From Ammoniphilus sp. CFH 90114 (GTDB lineage Bacteria; Bacillota; Bacilli; Aneurinibacillales; RAOX-1): a stretch of 64,000 bases of DNA. The position numbers and the translations under genes are program-made. How positions within the stretch are numbered: the stretch's first letter is position 1; each line of letters starts with the position of its first letter. Location: contig NZ_SDLI01000013.1 of assembly GCF_004123195.1 (NCBI RefSeq), positions 33,231 to 97,230 on the forward strand. Reading direction: 5' to 3'. Shown piece by piece: positions 28,806 to 41,112 of this stretch. The notes below the pieces were generated by a model. That model saw nothing but the letters and a program-made list of their open reading frames with translations, was not told the DNA's origin and searched no databases.

Positions 28806-29960
28806 ATGACCAAGCCGCTCGGTTTTGAGAAACCGTTAGGTATGCGAGACTATTTGCCGGAAATGCTTGCGAAGCAGCGTTTCGTAGAAGAAAAGTTGAA
28901 TACATGCATGAAACGGTGGGGGTACCAGGAGATCCTGACTCCTACGTTAGAATATTATGATACGGTTGGGGATGCCAGTGCAACTCTCGACAGTAAGCTC
29001 TTTAAACTATTAGATCGTCAAGGACGCACCCTTGTCCTTCGTCCGGATGTAACAGCACCGATCGCACGCGTAGCTTCCTCTTTACTAAAGGACGAGCCAC
29101 GTCCGCTGCGACTCATGTACAATACAAGTGTCTTCCGCGCCCAACAGAACGAAGCGGGCCGCAATGCGGAATTTATCCAGAGTGGAGTCGAGCTGATTGG
29201 TGACGCTACGGTAGAAGCGGATGCGGAAGTGATTGCCCTTGCGGTTGCCTCCCTACAAGCAGCGGGGCTAAGCCAATTCAAGATTGCCATTGGACATGTG
29301 AACTTCATGGAAGGCCTACTCGAAGAGACTGTTCCTGGGGTAGAGCAAAGGGAAAAGTTAAAAGAACGCCTGCATAACTCCGATTATGTCGGTTTTCGCC
29401 AAGACGTTGAAGCGCTCGATATCCCGGCAGACCAGAAGTCTCGCTTGCATGGGATTCTGAAGCTTCGCGGAGGAGTGGAGAAGCTAGCAGAAGCAGAAGC
29501 TCTTACGATTAACGGACGAGCTCGTAAAGCCGTTCGTAATCTTCAAGAGCTGTGGGTCGCTTTACAAGCTTATGAAGTAACGGATTATATCATTTTCGAT
29601 CTGAACTTATTAAACAATATTAACTACTATACAGGTATTCTGTTTGAAGGATATGCAGCGGGACAGGGTTGGCCGGTGTGTGGAGGCGGACGATACGATC
29701 AATTGCTTTCTCGTTTTGGGGTGGACAATCCGTCTACAGGATTTGCGATCAAGATGGATCGACTTCTTCAGACGTCTGAGCTTCAGCCGCCAGAAGAGCA
29801 ACGAAAGATCTATATCTTGTTTGACCAAGACAGTCGTACGGAAGCGATTCAGAAAGCGAATGAGCTTCGTCAGGACGCGATCGTCGTAACGGGAACCCAG
29901 CAGCCTACTACGAAGTTTGATGCTGTCCTTGACATGAGAGGAGGAAATGGGTATGTCTAG
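28806..29960 (+). CDS. hisZ: ATP phosphoribosyltransferase regulatory subunit
   Basis: HisRS-like paralogue that pairs with short-form HisG to make a histidine-regulated ATP phosphoribosyltransferase. 384 residues. It has class II aminoacyl-tRNA synthetase core motifs (GMRDYLPE near residue 12, [12 protein letters not shown] near 79, [11 protein letters not shown] near 295) but lacks the anticodon-binding domain of true HisRS. First gene of hisZGDBHAFI; it overlaps the hisG start region by 8 nt. Confidence 0.94.
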   Translation: MTKPLGFEKPLGMRDYLPEMLAKQRFVEEKLNTCMKRWGYQEILTPTLEYYDTVGDASATLDSKLFKLLDRQGRTLVLRPDVTAPIARVASSLLKDEPRPLRLMYNTSVFRAQQNEAGRNAEFIQSGVELIGDATVEADAEVIALAVASLQAAGLSQFKIAIGHVNFMEGLLEETVPGVEQREKLKERLHNSDYVGFRQDVEALDIPADQKSRLHGILKLRGGVEKLAEAEALTINGRARKAVRNLQELWVALQAYEVTDYIIFDLNLLNNINYYTGILFEGYAAGQGWPVCGGGRYDQLLSRFGVDNPSTGFAIKMDRLLQTSELQPPEEQRKIYILFDQDSRTEAIQKANELRQDAIVVTGTQQPTTKFDAVLDMRGGNGYV

Positions 29961-30588
29961 ACTAACGGTGGCGATGCCTAAAGGGCGAATTTTTGAAGAA
30001 GCGGTAGAACTGCTTCGTAAAGCTGGCCTTTCTATTCCTCCAGAGTTTGAAGATTCGCGCAAGCTGATAATTCCGGTTGATGAGGTGAACATGGATTTCA
30101 TCCTCGCCAAGCCAACGGATGTACCGACGTATGTTGAGTACGGGGTGGCTGATATTGGAGTCGTGGGTAAGGACGTTCTGCTTGAAGAGGACCGAGATGT
30201 GTATGAGCTTCTAGATTTACAAATTAGCCATTGTCGCCTCTCTGTAGCGGGACTTCCTGATTGGAAGCCGACAGAAGCGCCTCGTGTAGCGACGAAGTAT
30301 CCGAAGGTCGCCTCACGTTACTTCCGAGAAAAGGGAGCTCAAGTCGAGGTCATTAAGTTGAATGGATCGATCGAGCTGGCACCGCTGATTGGACTTGCGG
30401 ATCGTATCGTAGACATTGTTTCTACCGGTCGCACGTTGAAGGAGAACGGGCTAGTAGAGTTGGAAGAAATCATGCCGATCACCACACGCCTGATTGCCAA
30501 CCGAGTGAGCTACCGAATGAAAAATGAAGAAATCGATTATATCGTAGATAAATTTGCATCCGTTATTCCGAGAGGGGAAGAATCATGA
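29953..30588 (+). CDS. hisG: ATP phosphoribosyltransferase catalytic subunit (short form)
   Basis: First step of histidine synthesis: ATP plus PRPP gives phosphoribosyl-ATP. 211 residues, the short form that requires HisZ, which is encoded just upstream. [14 protein letters not shown] at the N-terminus and [14 protein letters not shown] (PRPP loop) near residue 158 are visible. The ATG at 29953 has AGGAGG at 8 nt; the ATG at 29947 is too close to it. Confidence 0.95.
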   Translation: MSRLTVAMPKGRIFEEAVELLRKAGLSIPPEFEDSRKLIIPVDEVNMDFILAKPTDVPTYVEYGVADIGVVGKDVLLEEDRDVYELLDLQISHCRLSVAGLPDWKPTEAPRVATKYPKVASRYFREKGAQVEVIKLNGSIELAPLIGLADRIVDIVSTGRTLKENGLVELEEIMPITTRLIANRVSYRMKNEEIDYIVDKFASVIPRGEES

Positions 30589-31862
30589 TCAAGATCGTGG
30601 ATGTGAACAACTTTTCAACGAAACGGGATGTGGAAACGGGAACGGATGAGCAGCGCCAAGCCGTGCTTCAGATCCTAGCTGCTGTAAAGAAGGAAGGCGA
30701 TACGGCTGTTCGCCGCTTTACAGAGATGTTCGATAAGGTTCACTTAGAAGAATGGAAAGTAACGAATGAAGAAATCGAAGCAGCTCTGGAGGAAACATCA
30801 ACTGAGATTGTGGAAGCCTTAAGAGAAGCTGCAGATAATATTCGAATTTTTCACGAAAAACAAGCGCGTCAGTCCTGGATGCAGACTTCTCCAACTGGAA
30901 CTTTGCTGGGACAGATTATCCGACCGCTTAAGCGTGTGGGAATTTACGTACCAGGAGGCAGAGCGGCCTATCCATCCTCCGTACTCATGAACGCGATGCC
31001 GGCGAAGGTGGCTGGAGTGGCAGAAATCGTGATGGTGACTCCACCCGATCAACAGGGAAAGATTGATCCAGGCGTGTTAGCTGCCGCAAAAGTGGCTGGC
31101 GTGACCGAAATTTATAAAGTAGGCGGTGCTCAAGCGGTAGCCGCTTTGACCTATGGAACAGATACGATCAAACCTGTCGATAAAATTGTGGGTCCGGGAA
31201 ATATCTATGTGGCTCTAGCAAAAAGAGAAGTGTTTGGATTGGTGGATATCGATATGGTGGCGGGACCGAGCGAAATCGTCGTATTAGCTGACGAGAAAGC
31301 CAACCCTACTTATATCGCGGCTGATCTTCTCTCTCAAGCGGAGCATGATCCAATGGCTTCCGCCGTGCTGGTTACGACAAGTGAAACACTAGCCAAGCAA
31401 GTGCAAGAAGAGATTGAAAGTCAAGTAGCTGAGCTCCTGCGTCGGGAAATTGCCGAAGCCTCGATCCGTGATTACGGAGCGATTTGTGTCGTAAGAGATC
31501 TAGAGCAAGGGATCGAAATCGTCAACCAACTAGCACCAGAGCACTTAGAACTGATGATTGAAGAACCTTTTAACTATGTTGGACAAATTGAAAACGCAGG
31601 CGCCATCTTCTTAGGGGAATACAGTTCTGAGCCTGTTGGTGATTATTTTGCGGGTCCGAATCATGTTTTGCCGACGAATGGGACAGCGAGATTCTCATCC
31701 CCACTTAATGTAGATGATTTTATTAAGAAATCGAGCCTCATTTCCTATAGCAAAACTGACCTACTCAAGAACGGCCAAAAGATTATGGCATTGGCTGAAT
31801 CCGAAGGATTAACCGCTCATGCTAGAGCGATTGAATTCCGTTTGAAAAAAGAAAGGGGTTAA
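30585..31862 (+). CDS. hisD: Histidinol dehydrogenase
   Basis: Zinc- and NAD-dependent enzyme that oxidises histidinol to histidine in two steps, 425 residues. The signature region [15 protein letters not shown] is near 222-236, [10 protein letters not shown] near 246-255, APEHLE near 317-322 and GPNHVLPT near 350-357; these carry the zinc and catalytic histidines. Translationally coupled to hisG by an ATGA overlap. Confidence 0.96.
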   Translation: MIKIVDVNNFSTKRDVETGTDEQRQAVLQILAAVKKEGDTAVRRFTEMFDKVHLEEWKVTNEEIEAALEETSTEIVEALREAADNIRIFHEKQARQSWMQTSPTGTLLGQIIRPLKRVGIYVPGGRAAYPSSVLMNAMPAKVAGVAEIVMVTPPDQQGKIDPGVLAAAKVAGVTEIYKVGGAQAVAALTYGTDTIKPVDKIVGPGNIYVALAKREVFGLVDIDMVAGPSEIVVLADEKANPTYIAADLLSQAEHDPMASAVLVTTSETLAKQVQEEIESQVAELLRREIAEASIRDYGAICVVRDLEQGIEIVNQLAPEHLELMIEEPFNYVGQIENAGAIFLGEYSSEPVGDYFAGPNHVLPTNGTARFSSPLNVDDFIKKSSLISYSKTDLLKNGQKIMALAESEGLTAHARAIEFRLKKERG

Positions 31863-31871
31863 CAAGTCATC

Positions 31872-32456
31872 ATGCGCAGCAGTCAAATCCACCGTAAGAC
31901 AAACGAAACGGACATTGAACTAAGTTTTGAAATAGACGGAGAAGGAAAAGCCGAAATTGATACGGGTGTCCCTTTTCTTAACCATATGCTAGATTTGTTT
32001 ACGAAGCATGGCCAATTCAATTTGACGGTCAAGGCCGTTGGAGATATTGATATCGACTACCATCACACGGTGGAGGATATTGCGATTTGCCTTGGACAAG
32101 TGCTGAGGGAAGCTCTTGGAGATAAAAAGGGAATTAAGCGCTATGGGAACTCTTTTGTACCGATGGACGAAACGCTTGCTCAAGTGGTCATTGACCTAAG
32201 CAACCGACCTCATCTAGAATACCGTGCTCAATACCCAAGCCCACAAGTAGGACAATTCCCGACAGAGTTGGTTCATGAGTTCATGTGGAAGCTTGCTTTA
32301 GAAGCGAGAATGAACTTGCATATCATCCTGCACTATGGCATGAATACGCATCATATGATTGAAGCGATTTTCAAGGCTCTTGCCCGTGCATTGGATGAAG
32401 CCACCTCCATTGATCCGCGAGTCAAAGGGGTTCCGTCAACAAAGGGGATGTTATAA
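31872..32456 (+). CDS. hisB: Imidazoleglycerol-phosphate dehydratase
   Basis: Dehydrates imidazole-glycerol phosphate to imidazole-acetol phosphate. 194 residues, the monofunctional form with no phosphatase domain. Metal-binding motifs are present: FLNHMLDLFTKHG near residue 36-48, DYHHTVEDIAI near 58-68, and HHMIEAIFKALARAL near 158-172. The ribosome site is weak (AAGGGG about 12 nt upstream). Confidence 0.95.
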   Translation: MRSSQIHRKTNETDIELSFEIDGEGKAEIDTGVPFLNHMLDLFTKHGQFNLTVKAVGDIDIDYHHTVEDIAICLGQVLREALGDKKGIKRYGNSFVPMDETLAQVVIDLSNRPHLEYRAQYPSPQVGQFPTELVHEFMWKLALEARMNLHIILHYGMNTHHMIEAIFKALARALDEATSIDPRVKGVPSTKGML

Positions 32457-32458
32457 AC

Positions 32459-33088
32459 ATGATTGCGATCATTGATTATGGAATGGGGAACTTGCATAGC
32501 GTGAGTAAGGCTTTAGAGCGCTTGGGCTATGAATACGAAATCGTTGAAACACCAGACCAGCTTCTAAAAGCAGATGGCGCAATTCTTCCAGGCGTGGGTG
32601 CTTTTGGAGATGCGATGCGCAACCTAAGGGACCAAGGCTTCGTAGAAGCCATCCGTGAATTTGCGGATTCGGGTAAGCCGCTTTTTGGGATCTGTCTTGG
32701 GATGCAGCTGCTTTTTAGCCAAAGTGAAGAGCATGGCCAGCATGAAGGATTATCCATCTTCAAGGGGGCGGTTCGTCGTTTTCAAGGAGACTATAAGATC
32801 CCTCATATGGGCTGGAATCGATTGAAGTTCTTGCAACCTGAAAGCCCGTTGCTTCAGGGAGTTGAGGAAGGGTATGCCTACTTTGTCCACTCCTATTTCC
32901 TTCAACCGGAAACAACGGAGAGGGAGACTCTTATTGCGACAGCGGACTACTTCCAGGAAGTACCGGCCATTATTGGACGAGGAAATGTTTTTGCGACCCA
33001 ATTTCACCCGGAGAAAAGCGGAGATGTGGGTATGAAATTATTAGACAACTTTGCGAAGCTAGTGAAGGAGGGCGTGAAGCATGGCTGA
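32459..33088 (+). CDS. hisH: Imidazole glycerol phosphate synthase, glutaminase subunit
   Basis: Class I glutamine amidotransferase that feeds ammonia to HisF. 209 residues. Nucleophile Cys is in [10 protein letters not shown] near residue 80, and the His/Glu pair is in QFHPEKSG near 181-188. Starts 2 nt after hisB and overlaps hisA by 8 nt. Confidence 0.96.
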   Translation: MIAIIDYGMGNLHSVSKALERLGYEYEIVETPDQLLKADGAILPGVGAFGDAMRNLRDQGFVEAIREFADSGKPLFGICLGMQLLFSQSEEHGQHEGLSIFKGAVRRFQGDYKIPHMGWNRLKFLQPESPLLQGVEEGYAYFVHSYFLQPETTERETLIATADYFQEVPAIIGRGNVFATQFHPEKSGDVGMKLLDNFAKLVKEGVKHG

Positions 33089-33821
33089 GTTTTTAATTTA
33101 TCCAGCGATTGATATTCGTGGAGGAAAATGTGTTCGTCTGGTACAAGGAGATTACAACCAAGAAACGGTCTACGGCGATTCTCCTGTAGAGATGGCTAAA
33201 AAGTGGGAAGAGCAAGGCGCTTCTTGGGTACACTTGGTTGACTTGGATGGAGCAAAGGCAGGAGCTCCTGTTAATGATGAGATTATCCTTGAGATTGCGA
33301 AGTCCCTTCAAGTTCCTGTGCAAGTGGGTGGGGGCATTCGTGAGATCGAGCAAGTGGAGAGATACCTGGAGGGAGGCGTAAGTCGAGTCATCCTCGGAAC
33401 CTCTGCGATCCAGAATCGTCCTTTTGTTGAAGAGGCGCTTGCGCGATACGGAGGGAAGCGGATTGCTATCGGGATTGATGCTCGTAATGGATATGTTGCT
33501 ACCCATGGTTGGTTAGAAACTTCCGAAGTAAAAGCGGAAGAACTTGCCCAGGAGCTGGCGAAAAAAGGAGCCGAAGTTTTCATTTATACGGACATTGCTC
33601 GCGATGGAACGCTCCAGGGACCAAACATTGCGGAGATTGTTGGGCTTGCGCGTGCGGCTGAGGTGCAAGTGATTGCTTCCGGAGGCGTCAGCGTGATGAA
33701 GGACTTGCACAACCTTGCACAGTATGCACAGGATGGGGTTTGCGGCGCGATTGTCGGAAAGGCTCTTTATACAGATCGGGTGAACTTAACGGATGCGGTA
33801 AAGGAAGTAGAGGTGAAATAA
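33081..33821 (+). CDS. hisA: ProFAR isomerase
   Basis: Isomerises the aminoaldose ProFAR to the aminoketose PRFAR; a beta/alpha barrel of 246 residues. N-terminal [17 protein letters not shown] holds the first catalytic Asp. VGGGIR near residue 81 and ASGGV near 199 form the phosphate-binding loops, and the second Asp lies in YTDIARDGT near 127-135. The ATG inside hisH has AAGGAGGG. Confidence 0.96.
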   Translation: MAEFLIYPAIDIRGGKCVRLVQGDYNQETVYGDSPVEMAKKWEEQGASWVHLVDLDGAKAGAPVNDEIILEIAKSLQVPVQVGGGIREIEQVERYLEGGVSRVILGTSAIQNRPFVEEALARYGGKRIAIGIDARNGYVATHGWLETSEVKAEELAQELAKKGAEVFIYTDIARDGTLQGPNIAEIVGLARAAEVQVIASGGVSVMKDLHNLAQYAQDGVCGAIVGKALYTDRVNLTDAVKEVEVK

Positions 33822-33822
33822 T

Positions 33823-34584
33823 TTGCTTACGAAACGAATCATCCCGTGCCTAGATGTGAAGGATGGGCGCGTGGTCAAAGGGGTCAGCTTCGTGAACCTT
33901 AGGGATGCTGGTGACCCGGTGGAGTTGGCTGAGCTTTATAGTCAAGAGGGAGCCGATGAGCTTGTCTTTTTAGATATCTCGGCCTCTCATGAAGGCCGCC
34001 AAACGATGGTGGAAGTCATTCGGGAAACGGCTGGAAAGGTCACCATTCCTTTTACGGTCGGAGGCGGAATTAATAGTGTCGACGATATGCGCCGCGTTCT
34101 TCGAGCGGGTGCGGATAAAGTGTCGATGAATACATCGGCCGTCCTGCGTCCAGAGCTGATCCGTGAAGGAGCCGAGGTGTTCGGCTCACAGTGCATCGTG
34201 GTAGCGATTGATGCGAAGCGCAAAGCGGACGGTCAAGGCTGGGAGGTTTTTACTCATGGCGGCCGCAAGGAAACAGGAAGAGATGCTGTAGAATGGGCTC
34301 GAGAGGCGGAACAGCTCGGTGCTGGAGAAATCCTTCTTACGAGTATGAACACGGACGGACATAAGGATGGATTTGATATTGAACTGACGAGAGCGATCTC
34401 GGAGGCGGTGGGCATTCCGGTTATTGCTTCTGGAGGTGCCGGCAATCCGGAGCACTTCCTCGAAGCGTTCACAGAAGGAAAAGCAGACGCGGGATTAGCC
34501 GCATCGATTTTCCACTACAAGGAAGTATCCATCGGAGAAGTCAAAGCGCATCTGCAGGAAAAAGGAGTGGAAGTTCGTCTATGA
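33823..34584 (+). CDS. hisF: Imidazole glycerol phosphate synthase, cyclase subunit
   Basis: Partner of HisH; forms imidazole-glycerol phosphate and AICAR from PRFAR and ammonia. 253 residues, beta/alpha barrel related to HisA. Catalytic Asp residues lie in [15 protein letters not shown] (near 11) and [12 protein letters not shown] (near 130). The start is TTG, one base after the hisA stop, and coincides with the normal family N-terminus. Confidence 0.96.
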   Translation: MLTKRIIPCLDVKDGRVVKGVSFVNLRDAGDPVELAELYSQEGADELVFLDISASHEGRQTMVEVIRETAGKVTIPFTVGGGINSVDDMRRVLRAGADKVSMNTSAVLRPELIREGAEVFGSQCIVVAIDAKRKADGQGWEVFTHGGRKETGRDAVEWAREAEQLGAGEILLTSMNTDGHKDGFDIELTRAISEAVGIPVIASGGAGNPEHFLEAFTEGKADAGLAASIFHYKEVSIGEVKAHLQEKGVEVRL

Positions 34585-35204
34585 TCGCTTGGGAGAATAT
34601 TAAATTTGATGAAAAAGGACTTGTTCCAGCTATTGTCCAGGATGCTGCGAGCAAGGAAGTGCTCATGATGGCTTACATGAGCCGGGAATCTTTGCAACAG
34701 ACCCTGGATAAGGGGGAAACGGTCTTCTGGAGCCGCTCTCGTGAGGAGCTTTGGCATAAAGGGGCTACCTCTGGAAACACACAGAAGGTCGTCAGTATAT
34801 CGCTTGACTGCGACGGCGATACGCTGCTCATTAAAGTCCAGCCAGCAGGACCTGCTTGCCATCGGGATACGTATACCTGCTTTGATACAATCTACGGACA
34901 AGATACCTCAATGGAAAATCGATTTGCCATTCTATCTGATCTCGAGAGTTTGATCGCGAAGCGAGATGCCGAGAGACCAGAAGGGGCATACACGACCTAT
35001 TTATTCGAAAAAGGTGTAGATAAGATCCTCAAAAAGGTAGGGGAAGAAGCCAGTGAAGTGATTATCGCAGCAAAAAATCGTGACCCAGAAGAACTGCGTT
35101 ACGAGGCCAGCGATCTTCTTTATCACCTGCTTGTCCTCTTAAGAGAGCAACGTTTGCCTCTTGATGAGGTCCTTCAGGAATTATCTCGTCGTCATAAAAA
35201 ATAA
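34581..35204 (+). CDS. hisI: Bifunctional phosphoribosyl-AMP cyclohydrolase / phosphoribosyl-ATP pyrophosphatase
   Basis: HisIE fusion of 207 residues performing the second and third steps of histidine synthesis. The N-terminal cyclohydrolase part has metal-site motifs DCDGDTLL and CHRDTYTCF. The C-terminal MazG-like pyrophosphatase part (from about residue 112) has [15 protein letters not shown] and EASDLLYH. Start overlaps the hisF stop (ATGA). Last gene of the operon; hisC and the histidinol-phosphate phosphatase are not in it. Confidence 0.95.
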   Translation: MIAWENIKFDEKGLVPAIVQDAASKEVLMMAYMSRESLQQTLDKGETVFWSRSREELWHKGATSGNTQKVVSISLDCDGDTLLIKVQPAGPACHRDTYTCFDTIYGQDTSMENRFAILSDLESLIAKRDAERPEGAYTTYLFEKGVDKILKKVGEEASEVIIAAKNRDPEELRYEASDLLYHLLVLLREQRLPLDEVLQELSRRHKK

Positions 35205-35216
35205 CCAACTTCTAAG

Positions 35217-35253
35217 AGTTTTGGTCGCCATGTAAGCGGCCAAAACTTTTTTT
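35217..35253 (+). terminator. Terminator of the his operon
   Basis: AGTTTTGGTCGC / GCGGCCAAAACT stem with a 7-nt loop and seven T. Confidence 0.9.
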
Positions 35254-35327
35254 CTTATTTTCCCATTCCTCCTTACCCTGATGAGATGTGGTATACTGGT
35301 AGCATAACGATGGAGTGAGGAGTCTGT

Positions 35328-36947
35328 ATGCCTTTAAAGCCTAAGAATGTTATTCCGATGACGATTACTGCTGACTTTTATATAGAGCGTGCCAATAAGT
35401 CGCTGGATCGATATAACTATGCTAAAGCTCTCTACTATTATAAGAAAGCCGTGGAGATGGAGCCTCATAATGCTCTCCTATTCTGTAATATGGCAGGAGT
35501 GCTTGGCCATTTAGGCAAGTACCAGGAATCGAATGAAGTTCTTCAACATGTTCTTCAGAAGATGGATGAGAATGCGGTGGAATGTCACTATTACCTTGCT
35601 TGCAATTATGTATATCTAGATCTGCTAGAGAAGGCAGAGGAACATGCCTTAATCTACTTGCGAAAGGATCCTACAGGACGATATGTTCAGGACGCAGAGG
35701 AGTTGCTTGAGTATCTGGGTGAGGAGTTAGAGCATCCACAGCCCCTGCCTGATGAGGTGGATCCGTCTCTTCAAGATGAGAAAACCTCTCTACATGAGAA
35801 GGCCCGTATTTTGATGGAAGAAGGAAGCTTTCAGCAAGCTGAGAAGCTCCTAATTAAGCTCACCTCAGAGTATCCGGATTTTCTGGCGGCAAGCAATAAT
35901 CTTTCCCTTTGCTACTACTATAAAGGGGAATTCGAGAAGGCTCGAGATACGATACACCTGGTACTTGAACAAGAACCACATAATATTCATGCGCTGTGCA
36001 ATTTAGCGATTCTTTATTATCAGCAGCAGGAGCATGAGTCATTAGGAAAGTTATTAAGTAATTTGAAGAAGCTGATTCCTCTTCAATATGATCAGGCTTA
36101 TAAGCTGGGTATCACTCTAGGGGTTATGGGAGAACATCAGACGGCATACCAGCTGTTTAGGAAAATGGCCGGCTATGCGGGTCAGCTTGATTTTCACCTT
36201 TTCCATTACTGCGCCGTTTCGGCCTATAACACAGGTCACCTGAAGGAAGCAGAGAAGTACTGGAAGATGGTACAGCTGGAAGACCCAGGCTCCCCTATTG
36301 CTCCCTATTATCTTGAGCGATTGAAGAAGGGAGAGAAACTTCCGAAGGATATCCCTTACTATTATCATCTTCCTACCTATGCGAAGAAGAAAAAGAAGAC
36401 CAATACTCATGTCCCTGAACCTTCCTTGCAGGAAGAGGTGGAGAATGATCCTTTTATCCGTTCCTCCTTTTTATGGGCTTTACGCCATGGCGATCGAGAA
36501 ACCAAGTTGCAAGTCTTGCAAGCTTTCGAATGGCTGGGAGATCAGGAAGTAATTGAAGCCTTGCTTGAGTTCGTGCAGCAGGCGGACCAGGACGAGGAAT
36601 TGAAGAGGATTGCTCAATTTGTCTTGAAGACACTCGGATATTCTTCCGAAACGAAGGTCCCTTGGAAGAAGACTTGGCACCGAGTGTTGGAGTCTTTGAG
36701 AACAGAACTAGATGAACAACAGCAACACAAAGCAGGCGAACTTTGGTCTCAATATATCCATATGGCGTACCCAGATATTCCTGTCATTCGTAAGCCTGAG
36801 GCTTGGGCAGCGGCCTTGGAGTGGATGGTTGCAGGTGGAAGCTTGGAAGAGGTGGCTTCCTATTATGAGGCAGCGCCAAAAACAGTCAAGAAGCACATAG
36901 AAACAATGGAAAAGGAATTATCCAAAGGAAGGAACCTAAGTACATAG
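35328..36947 (+). CDS. TPR-repeat protein (YvcD-like position)
   Basis: 539 residues. Tetratricopeptide units fill about 1-330 (for example the motifs around 'NYAKALYYYKKAVEMEPHNALL' are split over one unit), a lysine-rich linker follows near 345-360, and HEAT-like helices lie around 375-440. A C-terminal helix-turn-helix-like segment (GGSLEEVASYYEAAPKTVKKHI) ends it. Probably a protein-interaction scaffold, possibly nucleic-acid binding. In B. subtilis the uncharacterised TPR gene yvcD occupies the same hisI-trxB gap. An extended -10 (TGGTATACT, 35288-35296) lies just upstream. Confidence 0.8.
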   Translation: MPLKPKNVIPMTITADFYIERANKSLDRYNYAKALYYYKKAVEMEPHNALLFCNMAGVLGHLGKYQESNEVLQHVLQKMDENAVECHYYLACNYVYLDLLEKAEEHALIYLRKDPTGRYVQDAEELLEYLGEELEHPQPLPDEVDPSLQDEKTSLHEKARILMEEGSFQQAEKLLIKLTSEYPDFLAASNNLSLCYYYKGEFEKARDTIHLVLEQEPHNIHALCNLAILYYQQQEHESLGKLLSNLKKLIPLQYDQAYKLGITLGVMGEHQTAYQLFRKMAGYAGQLDFHLFHYCAVSAYNTGHLKEAEKYWKMVQLEDPGSPIAPYYLERLKKGEKLPKDIPYYYHLPTYAKKKKKTNTHVPEPSLQEEVENDPFIRSSFLWALRHGDRETKLQVLQAFEWLGDQEVIEALLEFVQQADQDEELKRIAQFVLKTLGYSSETKVPWKKTWHRVLESLRTELDEQQQHKAGELWSQYIHMAYPDIPVIRKPEAWAAALEWMVAGGSLEEVASYYEAAPKTVKKHIETMEKELSKGRNLST

Positions 36948-36967
36948 GGTTCCTTTTCCTATGTCAG
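36929..36967 (+). terminator. Terminator overlapping the TPR gene stop
   Basis: AGGAACC / GGGTTCCT followed by TTTT, with an alternative ACATAGG / CCTATGT pairing over the same bases. Confidence 0.5.
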
Positions 36968-36981
36968 CTACATAATCTTAT

Positions 36982-37010
36982 TTGTAATAATTTTAAATAT
37001 GTAGTATACT
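36982..37010 (+). promoter_or_regulatory. Sigma-A promoter of trxB
   Basis: TTGTAA, 17-bp spacer, TATACT, about 45 nt before the trxB start. Confidence 0.65.
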
Positions 37011-37037
37011 TACTATATAAATAATTTTTCCAGATAG

Positions 37038-38015
<978 letters not shown>

Positions 38016-38102
38016 CTAAAGTTTAATACTTTTGTAACACTCCTGAAACATGAATCGCATATAATAAAATTATCAAATTGACCCCCTTATAATATATTCA
38101 GA

Positions 38103-38135
38103 CGGCGTGATTCTTGGAATCACGCTACTTTTTTG
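38103..38135 (+). terminator. Terminator after trxB
   Basis: GCGTGATT, 5-nt loop, AATCACGC, then TACTTTTTT. Confidence 0.85.
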
Positions 38136-38244
38136 TCTTTTTGGTGTTGGGATAAACTTTCCTAGGCACTAATTCGCACTTTAGTGTAAAATAAATTGTT
38201 GATCAACCGGTTTGGTGGTATTCTAGGGAGAAGGGGTGAGATCT

Positions 38245-39117
38245 ATGTCCGAGAAGCAAATTAATTTATTGATTATTACGGGAATGTCCGGAGCGGGGAA
38301 AACAGTCGCTGTCCAAAGCTTGGAGGACTTAGGCTTTTTTTGCGTCGATAATCTACCACCCTTGCTCATTCCGAAGTTTGCTGAGCTTATTGAACAATCG
38401 GGCGGTCGGATAAAGAAAGTTGCCCTTGTTATAGATCTGAGAGGGCGAGAGTTTTTTGACACATTATCGGATGCCCTAATTAGGCTTGATGAGATGGAAC
38501 ATATTCATTACCAGATACTGTTCCTTGATTCATCTGATCAAGTACTGGTACAACGATACAAGGAAACGCGCCGACGCCATCCTTTAGCACCTGAGGGGCT
38601 CCCTATGGAAGGGATCTTTGCAGAGCGAAGAATGTTAGAGGAGATTAAGGGTCGTGCCAACCTCATCTTGGATTCCAGTCAATTGAAGCCGGTTCAATTG
38701 AAAGAGAAGATCTCCAACTACTTTTCTACAATGCAGTCCCAGATGACGGTCAATATTACTTCTTTTGGATTTAAGTATGGGATTCCTATCGATGCGGATT
38801 TAGTCTTTGATGTTCGCTTCTTACCGAACCCACATTATATTGAGGAACTGCGTCCGAAAACAGGATTGGATCAAGAGGTATCCGGCTATGTTTTCCAATG
38901 GGATGAGTCTGTTGATTTTGTAAAGCGCTTGATCGACTTTATTGGGTATACGCTTCCTCATTATCAGAAGGAAGGTAAGGCACAGCTCGTGATTGGTATT
39001 GGTTGCACCGGAGGAAAACATCGCTCGGTATCCATTGCGGAGTATTTGGGACAGAAATTTAAGGATGAATATTTGACTCGTGTGAGCCATCGAGATATTG
39101 ATCGTGACCGGAAGTGA
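38245..39117 (+). CDS. rapZ: RapZ/YvcJ-family nucleotide-binding protein
   Basis: 290 residues. P-loop GMSGAGKT at 13-20 followed by a Walker B-like segment; the C-terminal domain carries [12 protein letters not shown] near 250. In E. coli RapZ controls GlmZ/GlmS RNA turnover; in B. subtilis YvcJ binds and hydrolyses GTP and influences competence. The role here is open. The ATG at 38245 follows AAGGGGTGA at good spacing. First of the conserved rapZ-yvcK-whiA-crh cluster. Confidence 0.9.
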   Translation: MSEKQINLLIITGMSGAGKTVAVQSLEDLGFFCVDNLPPLLIPKFAELIEQSGGRIKKVALVIDLRGREFFDTLSDALIRLDEMEHIHYQILFLDSSDQVLVQRYKETRRRHPLAPEGLPMEGIFAERRMLEEIKGRANLILDSSQLKPVQLKEKISNYFSTMQSQMTVNITSFGFKYGIPIDADLVFDVRFLPNPHYIEELRPKTGLDQEVSGYVFQWDESVDFVKRLIDFIGYTLPHYQKEGKAQLVIGIGCTGGKHRSVSIAEYLGQKFKDEYLTRVSHRDIDRDRK

Positions 39118-39126
39118 GGTGAAGGC

Positions 39127-40104
39127 ATGGAGGAATGGCGAGCGGAAGAAGAGATGCCCCAGCGCAAGGTCGTCGTGATTGGTGGCGGAACTGGACTATC
39201 GGTTCTACTCAGAGGCTTAAAGGAAAAGCCGTTCGATTTAAGTGCGATTGTTACCGTTGCTGATGATGGAGGTAGCTCGGGTCGTCTTCGTGAAGAAATG
39301 TCCATGCCCCCCCCAGGGGACATTCGTAATGTTATCGTTGCCTTAGCCGATACAGAGCCTTTGTTGGCCAACCTATTCCAGTACCGCTTCGTTAGTGGAG
39401 GGGGGTTAGCTGGGCATAGCTTAGGAAATTTGTTTATTGCAGCGATGAAGGAGATTACGGGTGATTTTGTAACAGCCGTGAAGGAAATCAGTCGGGTTCT
39501 AGCGGTTCGTGGGCAAGTTTTGCCCTCTGCTAATCAAGCCATCGTTCTAAAGGCAGAGATGGAAGACGGTACCATTGTGTCTGGAGAATCCCAAATCCCG
39601 AAAATGGGGAAAAAAATTAGGCGAGTATTTTTAGAACCGAAGGATGTACAGCCATTAGATGACGCGATTCAAGCGATTCAGGAAGCTGATCTGATCCTGC
39701 TCGGGCCAGGTAGCTTATATACGAGCATCCTACCTAATTTGTTGGTTCCCGGAATATCGAAAGCGATAAAAGAGTCCAAAGCGAGGAAAGCTTATATTTG
39801 CAATGTGATGACTCAGCCTGGAGAAACGGACTTTTATACCGCTTCTGATCATGCCAATGCCTTATATAATCACGTGGGAGCGGATTTATTCGATACCATA
39901 TTAGTAAACAATGCAGCAATTCCCGAGGCTATCCTAGAGAGATACCGGGAAAAGGGAGCGACGCCTGTTCAGTACGATCGGGAGCGCTTACTCAAATTTG
40001 GATTTCAGATCATCGAAGATAACTTCGTGATGTATGAGACCTACTTGCGCCATGATGCACATAAGTTGGCCGAAATCATAGCCACGCTCATGGAGCAGAA
40101 GTGA
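39127..40104 (+). CDS. yvcK: YvcK/CofD-like protein (gluconeogenesis factor)
   Basis: 325 residues. The N-terminal [18 protein letters not shown] and the [16 protein letters not shown] motif define the YvcK branch of the CofD fold, which in B. subtilis binds UDP-sugars and is needed for growth on gluconeogenic carbon sources and for cell-wall homeostasis. Starts 9 nt after rapZ with GAGGTGAAGG. A run of eight C in the gene (about 39307-39314) is worth noting as a possible slippage or sequencing-sensitive site; the frame continues normally across it. Confidence 0.93.
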   Translation: MEEWRAEEEMPQRKVVVIGGGTGLSVLLRGLKEKPFDLSAIVTVADDGGSSGRLREEMSMPPPGDIRNVIVALADTEPLLANLFQYRFVSGGGLAGHSLGNLFIAAMKEITGDFVTAVKEISRVLAVRGQVLPSANQAIVLKAEMEDGTIVSGESQIPKMGKKIRRVFLEPKDVQPLDDAIQAIQEADLILLGPGSLYTSILPNLLVPGISKAIKESKARKAYICNVMTQPGETDFYTASDHANALYNHVGADLFDTILVNNAAIPEAILERYREKGATPVQYDRERLLKFGFQIIEDNFVMYETYLRHDAHKLAEIIATLMEQK

Positions 40105-40114
40105 GGTGGATGGA

Positions 40115-41050
40115 TTGTCTTTTGCAGCTTTAACCAAGAAAGAGTTAACGCAGCTAGAAGCTCAGGCTTGCTGTGCCAAAGCCGAACTAGCGGCATTAAT
40201 TCGAATGAATGGAAGTATTCAATTCGGAAACAATCGATTTATTTTGGATGTAGTGACAGAAAACGCGGCGATTGCTCGAAGGATCTACCTTTTAGTAAAA
40301 GAACACTTCAGTGCCCATGCAGAATTGCTTGTCCAGAAGAAGATGCGTTTAAAGAAGAATAATGTTTATATTGTAAGACTTCCTCAACACGCAAGACAAA
40401 TTCTTGAATCATTGCAGATATATAGTATGGGAACTTTTTCTCAAGGTATTCCTAAGGAAACCGTGAAGAAATCTTGCTGTAAGCGAGCTTATTTGCGAGG
40501 AGCTTTTTTAGCGGGGGGTTCGGTCAATCACCCTGAATCCAACAGTTACCACTTAGAAATTTTTTCGCTGTATCAAGAGCACTGCAAGGACTTAAGCAGT
40601 CTTGCTAACAAGTTCCAGATGAATTCTCGCTGCATTGAGAGAAAAAAGGGTTATGTTATGTATATTAAGGAAGTAGAGAAGATTACGGAATTCCTGAGTC
40701 TCATCGGAGCCCATCAGGCTTTGCTCTACTTCGAAGATATCCGTATTGTAAAAGATATGCGAAATTCCGTAAACCGATTGGTGAATTGTGAAACCGCCAA
40801 TCTGAACAAGACGGTCAGTGCTGCGATTAAACAGATTGAGAACATCAAGCTCATCGAGCGGGACCTAGGGTTAGATCAGCTTCCAGATAAGTTGCGGGAA
40901 GTAGCTGAATTGCGACTGAAGTACCCTGATCTTAATCTTGCTGAATTAGGGGAGATGCTCCCCAGTGGAAAAGTGAGTAAATCCGGCATTAATCATCGTT
41001 TACGAAAACTTAACGAAATGGCAGAAAAACTTCAGCGTAAAGAAAGCTAA
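40115..41050 (+). CDS. whiA: DNA-binding protein WhiA
   Basis: 311 residues. LAGLIDADG-homing-endonuclease-like N-terminal domain plus C-terminal helix-turn-helix (about 235-300; [25 protein letters not shown] split over two helices). WhiA is a sporulation regulator in actinomycetes and affects cell division and chromosome segregation in Bacillus. The TTG at 40115 gives the usual N-terminus ([11 protein letters not shown]) with AGGTGG 5 nt upstream; a GTG 9 nt earlier overlaps that site. Confidence 0.93.
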   Translation: MSFAALTKKELTQLEAQACCAKAELAALIRMNGSIQFGNNRFILDVVTENAAIARRIYLLVKEHFSAHAELLVQKKMRLKKNNVYIVRLPQHARQILESLQIYSMGTFSQGIPKETVKKSCCKRAYLRGAFLAGGSVNHPESNSYHLEIFSLYQEHCKDLSSLANKFQMNSRCIERKKGYVMYIKEVEKITEFLSLIGAHQALLYFEDIRIVKDMRNSVNRLVNCETANLNKTVSAAIKQIENIKLIERDLGLDQLPDKLREVAELRLKYPDLNLAELGEMLPSGKVSKSGINHRLRKLNEMAEKLQRKES

Positions 41051-41058
41051 CATTTATG

Positions 41059-41067
41059 ATATAATGG
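41059..41067 (+). promoter_or_regulatory. Extended -10 promoter of crh
   Basis: TGATATAAT (TGnTATAAT) about 46 nt before the crh start, suggesting crh has its own transcript in addition to read-through. Confidence 0.5.
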
Positions 41068-41112
41068 TTGTATTACTAAAAAGTTCGAGGCAAGATAAGG
41101 GGGGCAATCGAG